Part shown: positions 37,806 through 49,308 of the stretch, in pieces
How the letters are laid out: every line of letters starts with the position of its first letter
How positions within the stretch are numbered: position 1 is the stretch's first letter
NCBI GenBank assembly: GCA_018873245.2
Contig: JAEMBT020000007.1
Location: forward strand, 1,178,001 to 1,242,000
Reading direction: 5' to 3'
DNA: 64,000 nucleotides
From: Archegozetes longisetosus
Taxonomy: Eukaryota; Arthropoda; Arachnida; Sarcoptiformes; Trhypochthoniidae
Program-made: the position numbers and the translations under genes
Notes under the pieces: model-generated
Databases searched by the model: none
What the model was told of the DNA's origin: nothing
The model's input: the letters and a program-made list of their open reading frames with translations, nothing else

Positions 37806-38855
37806 ATGTTTGCTAACATATCAAATGTTTTAAAACTATTAATAGAATATTCTAACGTCAATTTAAATATTGATAGCATAGAACCAAATTCAGTAGAAAT
37901 AACAATTGCTATTAAATTGTACGAATATATGAAAAATTTAATTTTGTATAATAAAAGTAGAGATTCTGATAATAAAAAACCTGAGTGCGATAGTGATACA
38001 AATATTGATGACAAATATGACGATTGTGACTATGATTTTATAAATGAAGAAATTAAAAGTGAGGCTGATTCTAAAGTTTCGTTTGAATATATGACGAAAG
38101 TAGTCGAATATCATACATACAAAACACCCACATACAAACATACGCCCAAAACATACATTTAAAATACTTCAAAGCAAATTTCTCAGACTTAAACAACCGC
38201 AACAATTGAAACGATTTAAGCTATATGTTGATAATAAGGGGGGGGGGACCAAAAAGCAAAAGCTGATTGAGATTTGCAAATTTATTTGGGAAAAGTTTTA
38301 AAATGCACGAGAAAAACTTTTAGCGGTTCATGACAAAGGTTGCAAAATTGTGTACGTATTAAAGCGAAAGAATTGAATATTGAATTCAAAGCTAGTAAAA
38401 AATTTTTACAAAACTTCAAATCAAAATTTAGAATAATTAATAGCATGAAAAAAGTTGTCAAAAAACTTTCTTAGAGACCAAGAAAAAATAAAGACAGATA
38501 CATTTAATTTTCGATAAAATATTATTAATGCAATGCCTCAATACAATAGGATAAGACTCGATGAGATCGATAATGATATTAAAAATAGACTGATATTAAT
38601 TAAATTTTTCTCTCTAATTTGGGATCAGATCTCATCGATTAAATTTAATAATATGATTTGATATGCATGGAAATCGTCTGAATATGTTCTTGAAAATTTT
38701 GAATTAAAACTGTAAAAGAAATATGCTTTGAAAGTGATTCAAATTATTGCGATATAAACGATTGTGACGATTGTTTTTTTATTTGCTGTTCTTATTGCGA
38801 TAAAAATTTATGTTTAAATCATTTTTTTCATTCATATTATGTCCACTATATATAA
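37806..38855 (+). pseudogene. Broken transposase-like gene of the long-TIR element
   Basis: It starts MFANISNVLKLLIEYSNVN and runs open to 38162 with an acidic stretch (SDTNIDDKYDDCDYD). Further on, in changing frames, come IKAKELNIEFKASKKFLQNF (about 38360-38425), resembling the CENP-B/Tc5-type helix-turn-helix of pogo-like transposases, then MPQYNRIRLDEIDND, and finally a C-terminal cysteine/histidine cluster, CDDCFFICCSYCDKNLCLNH, ending HYI-stop at 38855. Multiple stops and frame changes mean it is dead. The helix-turn-helix plus terminal Cys/His cluster is not a combination I can name. Confidence 0.5.
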
Positions 38856-39152
38856 TTAAAATGAAGTTTATATAAGTATTTGTTTAAAATTTATATTAAA
38901 TTGCATGTATAGAGATGTACTTTAGTTTACTCAATTAGTTGTTGGTAATTAGAATTTTTCCCCAATAAAAGTTTGTAACAAGTTTTGTGTATTTCATCAT
39001 ATTTTATACACAAAACTGGCATATTTCGGGTGCTTCTTTCTGACCACTCGGAGCGCATTCGCAACTAAGATTATGTTCGTTAGGTATCTCAAGACAAGTA
39101 CTTTAATAAAAGTTTAGTTCGAAATTCAAACTCGATAATCACTTGAGATACC

Positions 39153-40868
39153 TCCAGTGTTAGATTAAAAAAATATTCGTATGTTGGTCCTAAGAGAATG
39201 CTTTGGTATCTTGTAAAATTTTATTCAGATTTGTCCTTGAAAAATAGTTTTGAAAATGCTTCATACCTTTTGTTCATTTAAATTTCAATATTATTTATTG
39301 AAAATTTTTCCAGTTAATTCCAAGGTTTGAGAAATGGGATAATCATTCGAGAAAGCAGTTATTAGGGGATTCAAAACAGGGATTAGCTATTCTGAAATTA
39401 GCTACTTCGAAATCTGCTCAACGATTTATCACATGCAACCATAATATATATATTATATCATTCAAGCTTTGTATTTCCTTTAAATTATGAAATATGATGA
39501 TTAGTTATTGCAGTGACTCTTTTGATGCTAATTAACTCTCTAAGCGCTCTTCGGCGCTAAATCCAAAATTCGTAAAAAGACGCTAAAATTGTTAACTTGT
39601 GAACCAAAGAATGAATATTTTTTGAGAAAAATTACCAGTATTTGCAATAAAAATTTTTGATCGATTTATAAAATATATATTTAGACATATATTCTAAACA
39701 TATAAAAAATGTTCAAGCTACTTTTTATTAGTTTTCTAGACTTTTGATTCCACATTTAAGAATGCTTTGAGTAATCTGTAATTTAAACTTTATGCATATT
39801 TTATATTATATATTGATAAATTTTCATGAATGCAATCAATATGATTAAATACTTCTAGAATTATGAAACAAATGGACAAATCATTAAAATGATTTAAAAT
39901 TTAGGCTTATTTTAGTAATTTTCAAAATTTTCGTACTAATAGTTTATAACACTAGTGAATCTAACTTTCAGTTCTAACTTTTCATAAATACTCTATTGTT
40001 GAGCTGATTCAATTTGTAAATCATAATTTTAGATGTCAAAAAGTTTTCTTCTTGCAAGCTCATAAAAGTTACAAAGTTTTCTTCAAAAATATCTACTTCA
40101 TTTTTCTTCATTAATTAACATGATTGTTGTGTTTTTCGTGGATTTTAGATTTAGCTTTAGCCGATAATTATTTTAAAATAACAGACTCTCAGAAATTAAT
40201 TACCACAATGGTCAGCGACCAGTTTCCGGTAGCCTAAAAGCTCAACCTGGACACAACAGTATTATAAAGCTTCAGGCCAATTCACACAATTTTTGTCGAC
40301 GAATCTTATCATTATGCTAGTATTCATTAAGTGTTATGATTTATGGAATAATCTTTAAAATGCGATTTCTAACTTAGTCTAACTTATTGCCAAATTCTAA
40401 ACAATATTTGAAACATCGTTAAAATAAGAGAGAGCCATTTATTATAAGAATAATATTATTTCTAAAAAAAGAAATAAATCATGATTTAGTGATGTTTATA
40501 ACGACTCTAATCACGAAATAGTAAACCCATTAGTATTGAAAAAGTCAAATGAATAATGTTTTTGATAGAGCATTTTACTACAGGAATATGACCGTGAATT
40601 TTCATTGGCTTCAAAATAAATACCATAATCAATTATTAACATTAATGAATTCAGAAAAACTAAAGATACGTTATAACTTAGTATTTATGAAATATGCTTT
40701 AGAGACACGATCCTAGATTCAGATCATCCATCATGAAATTTATTTGATATATCATTAACAAAGGATTATTTTTCCTTGTCACCTTACTTCATTCCATATA
40801 TAAAGATACGAAAGTTTATCATATCATTATATTTTGAAGAAATTTCACTTGTTATTGAGCTCTAAAGA
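39153..40868. other. Intergenic, no gene seen
   Basis: No coding frame was recognised. The last 100 bases are the 5' flank of the receptor gene (ATATATAAAGATACG near 40796 is a possible TATA-like element, not proven). Confidence 0.45.
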
Positions 40869-42161
40869 ATGTTGAATGAAAAGAAAGTTCTCGATTCCTG
40901 CGAAAGGACAAGAAATAATATAGATTTTGTTGCAGAACGTCTTTACCGAATTGGCATATCCCAATTCTCAAAGGAATCAAGACCAAGGAAAATAATAAAC
41001 AATCCAATTTTGATACTTGCTATTAATATCCTATTAATATTTAGAGCATTACATTCACTTGTAAACAGTGATGATCGTAAATCTATCATGATGGGAGATT
41101 TCTCATATAAATGGAAGTTCAAGATTCATTTCAATATATCATTGTTAGTGGAAGTATTATTCATCCTTTTGATGCAACTTGTTCATTTTTGGTACTTTCG
41201 TCGCAATAGAAATCCATTGGTCTTAGGTTCATGTGGTTCAACGCAACAGGAAGATGAAAATATTATAATTGATAAAAAACTCAATTCGCTCACTTCAGTC
41301 ATAATTATGTCACAGAGAATAAATGGGACATTCGCGTTCTTGTTATCATTCGGTTCTTTGGCTATGAGTTGCTCATTAGAACAGCTAGTTCTATATGGCC
41401 TACCCTGGAGTGCTCTCTTTGGATTATATATATATCTTGGCTGTGGCATATATTTGTGGCAAATTTTATTTTTCTATTTGATTTCTCATTACTGCAAACT
41501 TCAGATCAAACAAGAAAACAACCTTTTGAATAGTTTGCTAATCAAACACAAAAAAATAACTAATATATTTCTTACTCGAATTTTCACAAGATTTAACAAA
41601 GCACTCAAAACTGTTGACGAAGTGAATGACTTCTGGTCTAAATACATATTTGTTAATTGGATGCTCTACTTTGCAGTTCTCGCGATTTATGCAGTTATGG
41701 TGATTTTTGCGGATTTGGAGCTCATTGGATTGATATATTTCAGCTTCTTTATGACTTTATGCTTGTTTGGCATGATATTTCTTAATAGTTCTGCCACTTC
41801 AGTCAACAATGAAGCAATAAAAACACATGGGTTAGCTAATAATTTGATGGTCAGATTGAATAAGAGATATAATACAATTTCTATTAAATTAAAGGTATTT
41901 TATTCATAAGAATCATATGAGTCGTAAATTTAATAAATTTCATAATTGACAGCTCATGAGCTTCATCGAAAGACTTGGTAAGAAAAATGTTGGATTTTAT
42001 TGCTGGGATTTATTTATGATAAATGAACTTAAGTTCTATGAAGTAGTAAATATTTTTTCAGTTTTTATATGAAATCATTAAATACATTTTATATCTAATT
42101 TCAGTTGTTGGTTATCCTATTTGGTTTAATATTCTTAGTGATAAATGTGTCAGGATCATAA
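40869..42161 (+). CDS. Gustatory-receptor-like 7TM protein, three exons
   Basis: Exon 1 is 40869-41894, exon 2 is 41953-42045 and exon 3 is 42105-42161; introns are 58 and 59 bp, GT-AG, phase 0. The joined product is 391 residues. Exon 1 gives most of the membrane segments (PILILAINILLIF, ISLLVEVLFILLMQ, FAFLLSFGSLAM, LWQILFFYLISHYC, WMLYFAVLAIYAVMVIF, LIYFSFFMTLCLFGM). Exon 2 carries SFIERLGKKNVGFYCWDLF, close to the C-terminal region typical of arthropod gustatory receptors, and exon 3 the last helix LLVILFGLIFLVINV. A donor three bases earlier (42042) is also possible. It belongs to a different subfamily from the intronless pair at 5-11 kb. Confidence 0.72.
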
Positions 42162-42731
42162 TGAAGAAGAAGCTTAAAATCTCTAATAATTTGGGAAGGA
42201 TTTCATTTGCAATTTGAAAATTGGCTTTGAATTTATTGTTTCAAGTTAAATTACAAATATCATGATTTGGTCTCTTGTGTTTTGAGAACCACTAGGAGTC
42301 ATGCTCAATAACTAAGAAGATTATTTGATTTGCTATGTTAGTTAATGAAATCGATTTCGGACCACTTTCTTATATCTTTAAAAAATTTTATTATTCAAAC
42401 TGTTTTCTAAAGATTAATTCTGAGTCAAATCTTGTTGGACGACTGGCGGGTGTAATTAACTCATAATTTCAAAGATTTAGAAGATAAACCTGTGTTGGGA
42501 TCTAAAATACGCTTATTAGTTTTTAGTAATTTTTCCCCGTTGAAAAATAAGAATGAACTTTACCTGTAAAGTTATCAGTAAGGGATCAATAGGAATGATA
42601 TCTTCAATTTTAAAGTATTCGGATATAAAAAGTAGACTCGAATTTACTGTTAAAAACGTTTCTACAGGAGTTTTTCAGAATTTTATCACAAAAATACACT
42701 TTATGGTTAACAAAATTATATCAATGAACCA
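42162..42731. other. Intergenic, no gene seen
   Basis: The 3' flank of the receptor gene. A frame at 42553 continues into the neighbouring element and has no recognisable domain. Confidence 0.45.
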
Positions 42732-42741
42732 CAGCCATAGG

Positions 42742-43541
42742 GTAACACGATATAATATCGCCCGACATAATATCGCGCGATAAAAACTCGAGCGACAAAA
42801 TATCGAATTAGTGTTTTTGAATAGCTTGTAATGTCACTTGTAATGTAATGTACTATAACATACTATAATATTACAGAACTGTAAATGTTTTATTACAATA
42901 AAATAATGTACATATACATATAATGAAAAAATATAATTATTAGTACTACTGCGCGCGCCTCAATTATCTGAGCCCACAAGATGCAAAACCGTGGGCGGAC
43001 ACGTGAGGGGGTCCATCGTAAGATAAAAACGTAAGATAAGATCGTAAGAGAAAAGAAAATGTGGTTAAGGATTTTGGAAACAGAACCGTCAATGAATATT
43101 TGCTTGGAATTGCTAATAACATTTCGTTTTAAAATTTTAATCAGTTAGTTTTTATTTTGTATGTTTTATAGTTTTTATTACGTTTGAATCATTCATTTTC
43201 AACATGTATTTTATAACATGTAATTATCTATTTTTCATATAATTTTCTGTTCTTATCGATTATCTATCGTTTGTGATTATTTTTTTATTAAAGAAATTCC
43301 TTTCTTATCAGAACATCCGCTTTAAATGCCTCTGATGCCAATTGTGCACAACTATAGCATAATTCATGTTTTTACAGAAGTTCATACTTTTAATTTTTAA
43401 TTTTTTACGATTTAAAGGTATTTTGTCTGACGATATTTTTTATACGCGATATTATGTCGAGCGATATTTTTTACACGCAATATTATGTCGAGCGATATTA
43501 TGTCGCGCGATATTATTGCGGCGATATTATATCGTGCAATC
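42742..43541. mobile_element. MULE-like element with perfect 10-bp TSD
   Basis: CAGCCATAGG occurs directly at 42732-42741 and 43542-43551. Between them, 800 bp begin CACGATATAATATCGCC (after GTAA) and end with the complement. Both ends carry repeated CGATATTATGTCGAGCGATA-type units, and the centre has AACGTAAGATAAGATCGTAAG. A 9-11 bp target duplication with repeat-rich termini fits Mutator-like elements. No transposase frame; frames crossing it are an artefact of the repeats. Confidence 0.7.
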
Positions 43542-43551
43542 CAGCCATAGG

Positions 43552-44388
43552 TCCCGATTGGCCACATTTACAGAACTTTTGTAGAAACTCTGAGCAGCCT
43601 TTTTGATAACACTTAAATCCAGTTTTTAATACAATTTTGAACTCTTCGTCGAGGTTGAAGAATGTTTTCGGCTTTCCAACCATTAGCGTAAACAATTTGA
43701 CTTAAATTGAGTAAACATTGAACTATCGGGCAGCACTGGAATAGTTATACTTATCTAAATGGTTGATCTTCTGTTTGGTCTTCACTTCTAGTGTGGTGCC
43801 ACTTCCCAGTGCTCTTTGTGTTGTCAAACGGTGTTTATAAATACCGAATTACCCGAAAAACAGTACTTCGCAACAATCCTTCGGCTTTGAAGTGATTTAC
43901 AATAAATATTTTTGGCTCATTTTCATGTTTTAAAAAATATATCACAATCTTTTCTCGCAGTAGTTCTTGTTTTGGCGTCACAACTAATTAAACACTAATT
44001 AAATGAAATGAATCTTTTATGTCTAACCCTCTGATAAGTGAGCTTTAAAATGAAGCATTGTTTACTATAATATTTTCATTTAATAATTCAGTTTTTGACA
44101 CTACAATTGAGCCTATTTTTTTATATCTGAATATGTTGTGCTCGTTTACATAATTAGTGTCACACTATTCCTAGAAATATTGATTAACCCTTCGTCACAA
44201 CGTAACTTCTCAAAACATAGAATTAATCCTTTGGATAAAGGTTACTCCACATCAGAAAGTACTTTGTGACCAAAAGAGAGTGCTCATAAAGGCAAAATTT
44301 GAGTCTAAAAAACATAGTTGGGATCTTAAAAATGTGCCTTTTCTGTGCTATACTCAACGCTTTGGAACTATTTGTTCCTCAAGACTCA
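43552..44388. other. Intergenic, no gene recognised
   Basis: A minus-strand frame next to the insertion (GKPKTFFNLDEEFKIVLK) is short and not recognised; it may be the remains of whatever the MULE-like element landed in. Nothing else is supportable. Confidence 0.35.
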
Positions 44389-45020
44389 ATATGATGCATT
44401 GGATTCAGTAACGACTTGTGTGGAGATATATGGTTTTTCGGATTATTGCACAAAATCAATGTTTAGGTCTTACTTTACATTCAGAAAAATTTTCATGATA
44501 TGTTCCAATGAGGAAAATATGATTAAATCGCCAAAGAAGTTGCCTCTAATTCCTATAGAAAAGCATTAAAATTAAGAGTAGTTTTGCACTTATGCGTCAT
44601 ATAAGTGCGTTAACTGCATATTTCAGTTATTTATGCAATACTAAGTTAAATGTGAGACAATTATTTATAAGCTTTTGAAATCAAACTTTTTTGTTTACGT
44701 TCATTTTTTTATTTTTAAAATCTTAAAATATGTGATTTATTGAAAAATAAATTGAAAAATATCACTAATTGTGTTATAAATAGACAAACGCCTATAGACT
44801 TGATTAATAATGAATTGATACAAAAGTCTAAAGAAAATGGAAAGAAACGTACATCACATCCAATCTTATGGCAGAAAAACATGAGAAAAATATAAAAAAC
44901 TTCAGTAAATTATTGAAAGTAAACTATTTAAATGTATTCGAAAGTTGTGCTACTTTAAACGCGATTTTCTCATTTCTGCGCATAAGGTTATAAGTCGTTA
45001 CTGCATACAACGCATCATAT
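44389..45020. mobile_element. MITE family member A (copy 1)
   Basis: The left end ATATGATGCATTGGATTCAG plus TAACGACTTGT and the right end AAGTCGTTACTGCATACAAC plus GCATCATAT are inverted repeats. A second copy in opposite orientation lies at 54075-54583. Shared internal blocks include TTTTGCACTTATGCGTCATA and TAAACGCGATTTTCTCATT. Non-coding. Confidence 0.7.
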
Positions 45021-45362
45021 CAGCTCACTATTGTAACATTTTTATAATTTATTCATACTGTCCGGTCACTGCAATAAACAATGATTTCTAATTGAAACAA
45101 GATCACATTTAACACTTTCTAGCACTACTAAACAATATAATGCATGGTTTAAAAGTAGAGTATTTGGTCTTTATTCAACATGCACTATTATAATGTTGAA
45201 TCTACCAAAACAGAAAAACTTTTTGAAATAAATCTTAAGCACCTCAATCTGTAAAATATATTATAGAGATTGGGGTATATTCGTCAATTTTAACATTTTA
45301 TTAATTATCAAACAAATGCAAATTTTAAAAACTAAGACAATACTTTATTCAAAAGATTTAAA

Positions 45363-46565
45363 TTATATTCTTGTAATTTTCTTAAACAAATATATATTTC
45401 CAAATTCTTCAACTGAAATTTCATTATTTAATTCAGCTTTAAAAACATTTGCATCATTAATTTCATAAATACCAATAACCGTCCAGACATGATGGGAGTT
45501 ATCCGGATTTCTTTTTCTTAAAATTGCACCAAACAATTCATTTTCAATTGAATTTAGATTGAAATTGAAATTAACTTTAGAGTTTATAATAAATTTTGAA
45601 TTTTTTATGACCTGAATTAATAGAAAATACGAATTCTTGAAATGAGTAATTGCCAATATATTTCATTACATTAACTTCGAAGATGTAATCTGTTTTATTT
45701 TCCACTTGAATTCGAATAATTTTGGAATAGGATTATCTAAATTCAGGTGTGCTTCAAATTCAATGTTCATAATATATAGAAATCTTCGCAAAAATAATGC
45801 TGTATTTGAGCATTGTTTTGGTGTTTCAAGATATTCTTGATAATTCAATCCCATAACTCGAAGAATTTCGATTAATTTTCCAACATTTAAATGTTTTTCC
45901 AAATTAATTTTCTTCTCATCAATTAGAAAATTTTCTAAAGCATAAGCTCCGAGTCGTCTTGAGTTCGCTTTATAATCTTTATATAGTTCAGCGAATGCAC
46001 GAATTATCGATATTTTATCATTCTTCCCAATATCTAATTTGTGTCTTTCAAACATAAATACCAATAGAAATTCCTCCAAATTCAATAATAATTGCAGAGA
46101 AGAGATGGCAAAACAGTGTCTGTTTTTGAAATTAACGATTCCTACAGGAACAGGCTAAATGAAAATTAGGAATTTTCTTCAAAAATCACTTTGATATCTA
46201 AAATATATCATATAGATCAAAGTGCGTGTTATCTAAACGATTCATCAGTTTTTATAACAAAGATACTTAATGCTTACCATCTTTGGAAATATACGATTTT
46301 TAATAATCCGTTTTATGAATTCGAAGGCATTGATATTTCTTGCCAGCAATTTATTGGTATTTTTGGCTGTTTTATAGCTCTTAATGACTTGTTTGTTCTT
46401 TCTGTAAATCAATGTCATATGGTGTGTGAAATAACGTTTACCTTCCAAACTTTCAACAGTCCAATAATCAACTTTAGTAATTAAATTATCACTTCTTCGT
46501 ACAAAGAGGTGTTGAAGCTGTTCATAGGAATGAGGTGTCGGATTTTGGTTCAAAATAAATCCCAT
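45363..46565 (-). pseudogene. Divergent ubiquitin-specific-protease-like gene, probably broken
   Basis: Minus strand. An ATG at 46565 opens an exon ending at donor 46278 (FPKM|GTAAGC); the next exon starts at 46154 after TTTTCATTTAG. The joined reading PVPVGIVNFKNRHCFAISS matches the USP (peptidase C19) Cys box, with C as nucleophile. KQCSNTALFLRRFLYIM fits the QQD-type box, and the C-terminal NELFGAILRKRNPDNSHHVW, YEINDANV and GNIYLFKK fit the His box (SHHVW in place of GHYxA), the Asp/Asn position and the terminal strand. Two stops stand at about 45665-45670; a neighbouring frame (VENKTDYIFEVNVMKYIG) supplies the expected middle strands, so two compensating frame changes seem present near 45730 and 45610. 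The role would be deubiquitination if active. The first 96 residues are of unknown type. Confidence 0.5.
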
Positions 46566-46637
46566 TATCAAAAGAATGATCTAAAAAATTGTGTGAACAT
46601 GAGTCAAAAAAGCTTTGATTGTTATTATATCTGAAGC

Positions 46638-46868
46638 ATGAAAAGTAAACCAATTAATAAATCATTAATTAATTATGAATTTGATTCAATCGAGTCTTTA
46701 ATTTCATTCGACTTTGACTTAGATTTTGCTCAAATGATAGACATTTCGGCTGATCAGAAATCGTTACTGAAACAAGTGTTAACCCAATTTAAAACTAATA
46801 ATATTAATAATAATATTTGCTTAAAACAAAACTTTTGTGAAATGGCTCAATCTGAAGACTATATATAG
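46638..46868 (+). CDS. Short hypothetical frame
   Basis: A 76-residue frame, acidic in the centre (FDFDLDFAQMIDISADQKS) and Asn rich toward the end. It lies head-to-head with the USP-like gene, 72 bp from its ATG. No domain, signal or membrane segment is recognised. It could be an unannotated small gene, an exon or chance. Confidence 0.2.
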   Translation: MKSKPINKSLINYEFDSIESLISFDFDLDFAQMIDISADQKSLLKQVLTQFKTNNINNNICLKQNFCEMAQSEDYI

Positions 46869-47651
46869 TTAAACTTCGTCAAACACGAAAAATTAAAAAT
46901 ATTAACAAAATATTGAGAGCATAACAGTCTAAAATATAAATATAAAGATAAATGACAGTAAATATAAATACGAACACTCAATCAATAAGCGATAACTTGG
47001 GACAATATTTATGAATTGTTAGACACTCATAATAGTAAAGACATTAATAACTTGAATTTTACTGTTTTACTTTTGATTCAATAGTTTATTTTGAAATTGA
47101 TATCATTTATTGATATATACAGTGTAATCGAACATAAATACTGTTCTCAAAACTCAATAATAAACACTATTTTCCTATACTTAAGCCTCTGAATAATAAT
47201 TTTGAAATTAATAAAAATACGGAAAGAATTAATATCTTTGTTCAAGATCTTTGATATCAAGATAATTTTTCTTTCTGAAATAAATTATTGAATATGTAGT
47301 CAATAAATTTAATTTCTTAAAAATCGTGTATCCACTATACACTAGGAGCTAACCTGTATCTCTATATGGGAAAATCTATTTAAGCTATGATAAAGGGTTA
47401 AACTGCTGTTTATTTTATAAAACTAAGTTTTGTTAAAAATCTATTATAAGTAATATTGCGTAGTCGTAGAATTTTTATGTGCGTAAACTTTTAATTAGAA
47501 TAAAAAAACAAGTTTCATCTCTGCGATATATTTCAGAGATGAGAACTTTAAGGTTTTTTTTTATCTTATTATACCATTTATAAATTTGAAAGAAATCATC
47601 TTCTAATTCTCTAATTCAATTTTATGAAAATATCAATAACAAAAGTATAAC
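46869..47651. other. Intergenic, no gene seen
   Basis: AT-rich; one small palindrome (TCTCTGCGATATATTTCAGAGA, about 47518-47539). Nothing else was recognised. Confidence 0.5.
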
Positions 47652-48186
47652 TTAATTGCTCGATATATATGCATCAATACATTCTTTGTCGCATTTAGAG
47701 CAGTAAGTATGTCTGTGATCTTCACAGACATACTCACCACAGCCAGAATATGAAATTCTTGATTTCTTATCAGCACTTTGAGGGCATATCTTACACCTCG
47801 CACTTTTATAACTCTGGCTTTTTTGGTGGTTATTCAAATGTTTCTGCTACTCCTACGAATTCTTCCATTGACAACCGCAACTTTCTTGGAATGTTCTTAA
47901 TGGCCAAACGTTTTGACATGTGAGGCATTATCAACTTAATGCCCAACTCTTTCAGAAACTCTTTTCGTCGCATGTCCTTATCGTTAGTGTAGACAATGTA
48001 TGAATTAACGCCAGCCATATCTAACATACAGTAAAACAAAGCCAAAGGCCAACGACTTGCTCCACGACCACAAGTGTATGTATTGCACATCTGGTCGACT
48101 GTATCCACACCCCCTTTAGTTGAGTTGTAGAAAGTTATTACGTCAGGTTTGGGAGTTTGTGGATCTATTTTGGAGTCGTGATGCAT
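47652..48186 (-). pseudogene. piggyBac transposase, C-terminal remnant
   Basis: The minus strand from 48186 reads KPDVITFYNSTKGGVDTVDQ, SRWPLALFYCMLDMAGVNSY, the last part of the piggyBac DDD domain, and after a one-base frame change at about 47835 continues to the Cys-rich domain (SARCKICPQSADKKSR, GCGEYVCEDH, CSKC). The N-terminal two thirds and both ends are missing, and the frame change also kills it. This is an old fragment. Confidence 0.85.
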
Positions 48187-49308
48187 CCAATGATGTATTA
48201 CACTTGGGGGTGGGGGTCGAGAATCATTTCAGACGAATTAGCCCAGATTTACCCGAAAAAGTTTAGAGTCATTTTACTCAATGAGCACTATCTGGTTTAT
48301 CCAGCGAGCCATTTAATTTTTAAGAAAACTCATTCTGCATAAATTAAATTATTTCAATTTTTACAAGAAAATTTATTCAAATATCAGTCCTTATTACCGA
48401 AATACTAAGAACTTTAAAGTATATTGTCATGATTTTATTTTATTTTATTTACACTTTTGGCTTATTTCATTTAATTCTATGTTTGAAAGTTATTAAGTTT
48501 CATGTATTTGATTTGCTTCTGCGGATACCTAATTCGATGGCCACCATACTTTTTTGTCAGAACGGTTGAAGGGCGTTAGCTTTCAGTGGAAGGCAATAGG
48601 ACTCACTCTCACTCCCGCTTTCTAACTGTTCAGTTCAATTATATCGTTTGTATCTTTTTAAATAATTATTCGAACAACATTTAAATAAACTATCATTTTT
48701 TATATTTAGTTATTAATAATTTAATAACGAGAATCTATCGGCCACTAAAGCCGTAGTGATAATATTTTAATTGTATTCACATTTCGTCATTGATCCTCTC
48801 AGCAACAAAGCTTGTTAAATGGGGATTCGATGTAGATCCAGTGTTCTATGAAAAATTAATGTGACATTAAATGAGGACCGATATTTAGAAAAAATATTTC
48901 CTCATCTCTGAATGGATATAAAAGAAAACCACGAATAAATTATCGAAAAATTGATTTAGCAATGCCTATTAATCTCATGACAAGAAGAAAATTGCAGTAA
49001 AACATTGTATTAAAATTTGTTTATATTATGAATCGATTTATGTCATTATTCAAAATTTGATTTTTAAAACGACATATGTTAGTAAGAAAAATATTCACAG
49101 TTATCTAAGAAAGTTAATACTAAAGGAACTTCTTGAATTTTTGCTAAGACGGTTATTACGAATTAAATCATATTGATTGACTTTTAACATCAATAATACT
49201 TTATACAAGCGAAATTCATTATGCTCTTCATTTAATTCGCTTTGGTATTTCAAGGAAAATTGTGTTAATTTAATAGCTTTGAATTATAATCTTTAAAATA
49301 ATTGGTGT
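48187..49308. other. Intergenic; upstream region of an ENaC-like gene
   Basis: No gene seen. The stretch about 49180-49308 resembles 62850-63039 upstream of the third channel gene (AATAATACTTTATA then ATTCATTATG- or TTTATTATG-type words), showing that the tandem duplication included upstream DNA. Confidence 0.5.

Larger units (their letters stand above)
37097..39152 (+). mobile_element. Long-TIR DNA transposon with decayed internal gene
   Basis: The left arm begins GGTATCTCAAGTGATTATCG at 37097 and the right arm is its complement ending at 39152. The arms are about 275 bp each and almost identical, so insertion was recent. The left arm is interrupted by a second palindrome (37335-37747), after which it resumes (AAACTAAAGTACATCTCTAT). 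No short target duplication is obvious. The interior carries a broken plus-strand gene (37806-38855). The superfamily is uncertain; the internal gene hints at a CENP-B/pogo/Tc5-like helix-turn-helix. Confidence 0.75.

Noticed and set aside
42553-43584. Frames crossing the CGATAT-rich borders
   Set aside because: They run from flanking DNA into repeat units of the MULE-like element and show no domain.
48187-48342. Frame on the plus strand next to the piggyBac remnant
   Set aside because: Short, no domain, and its first part overlaps the antisense of the transposase fragment.
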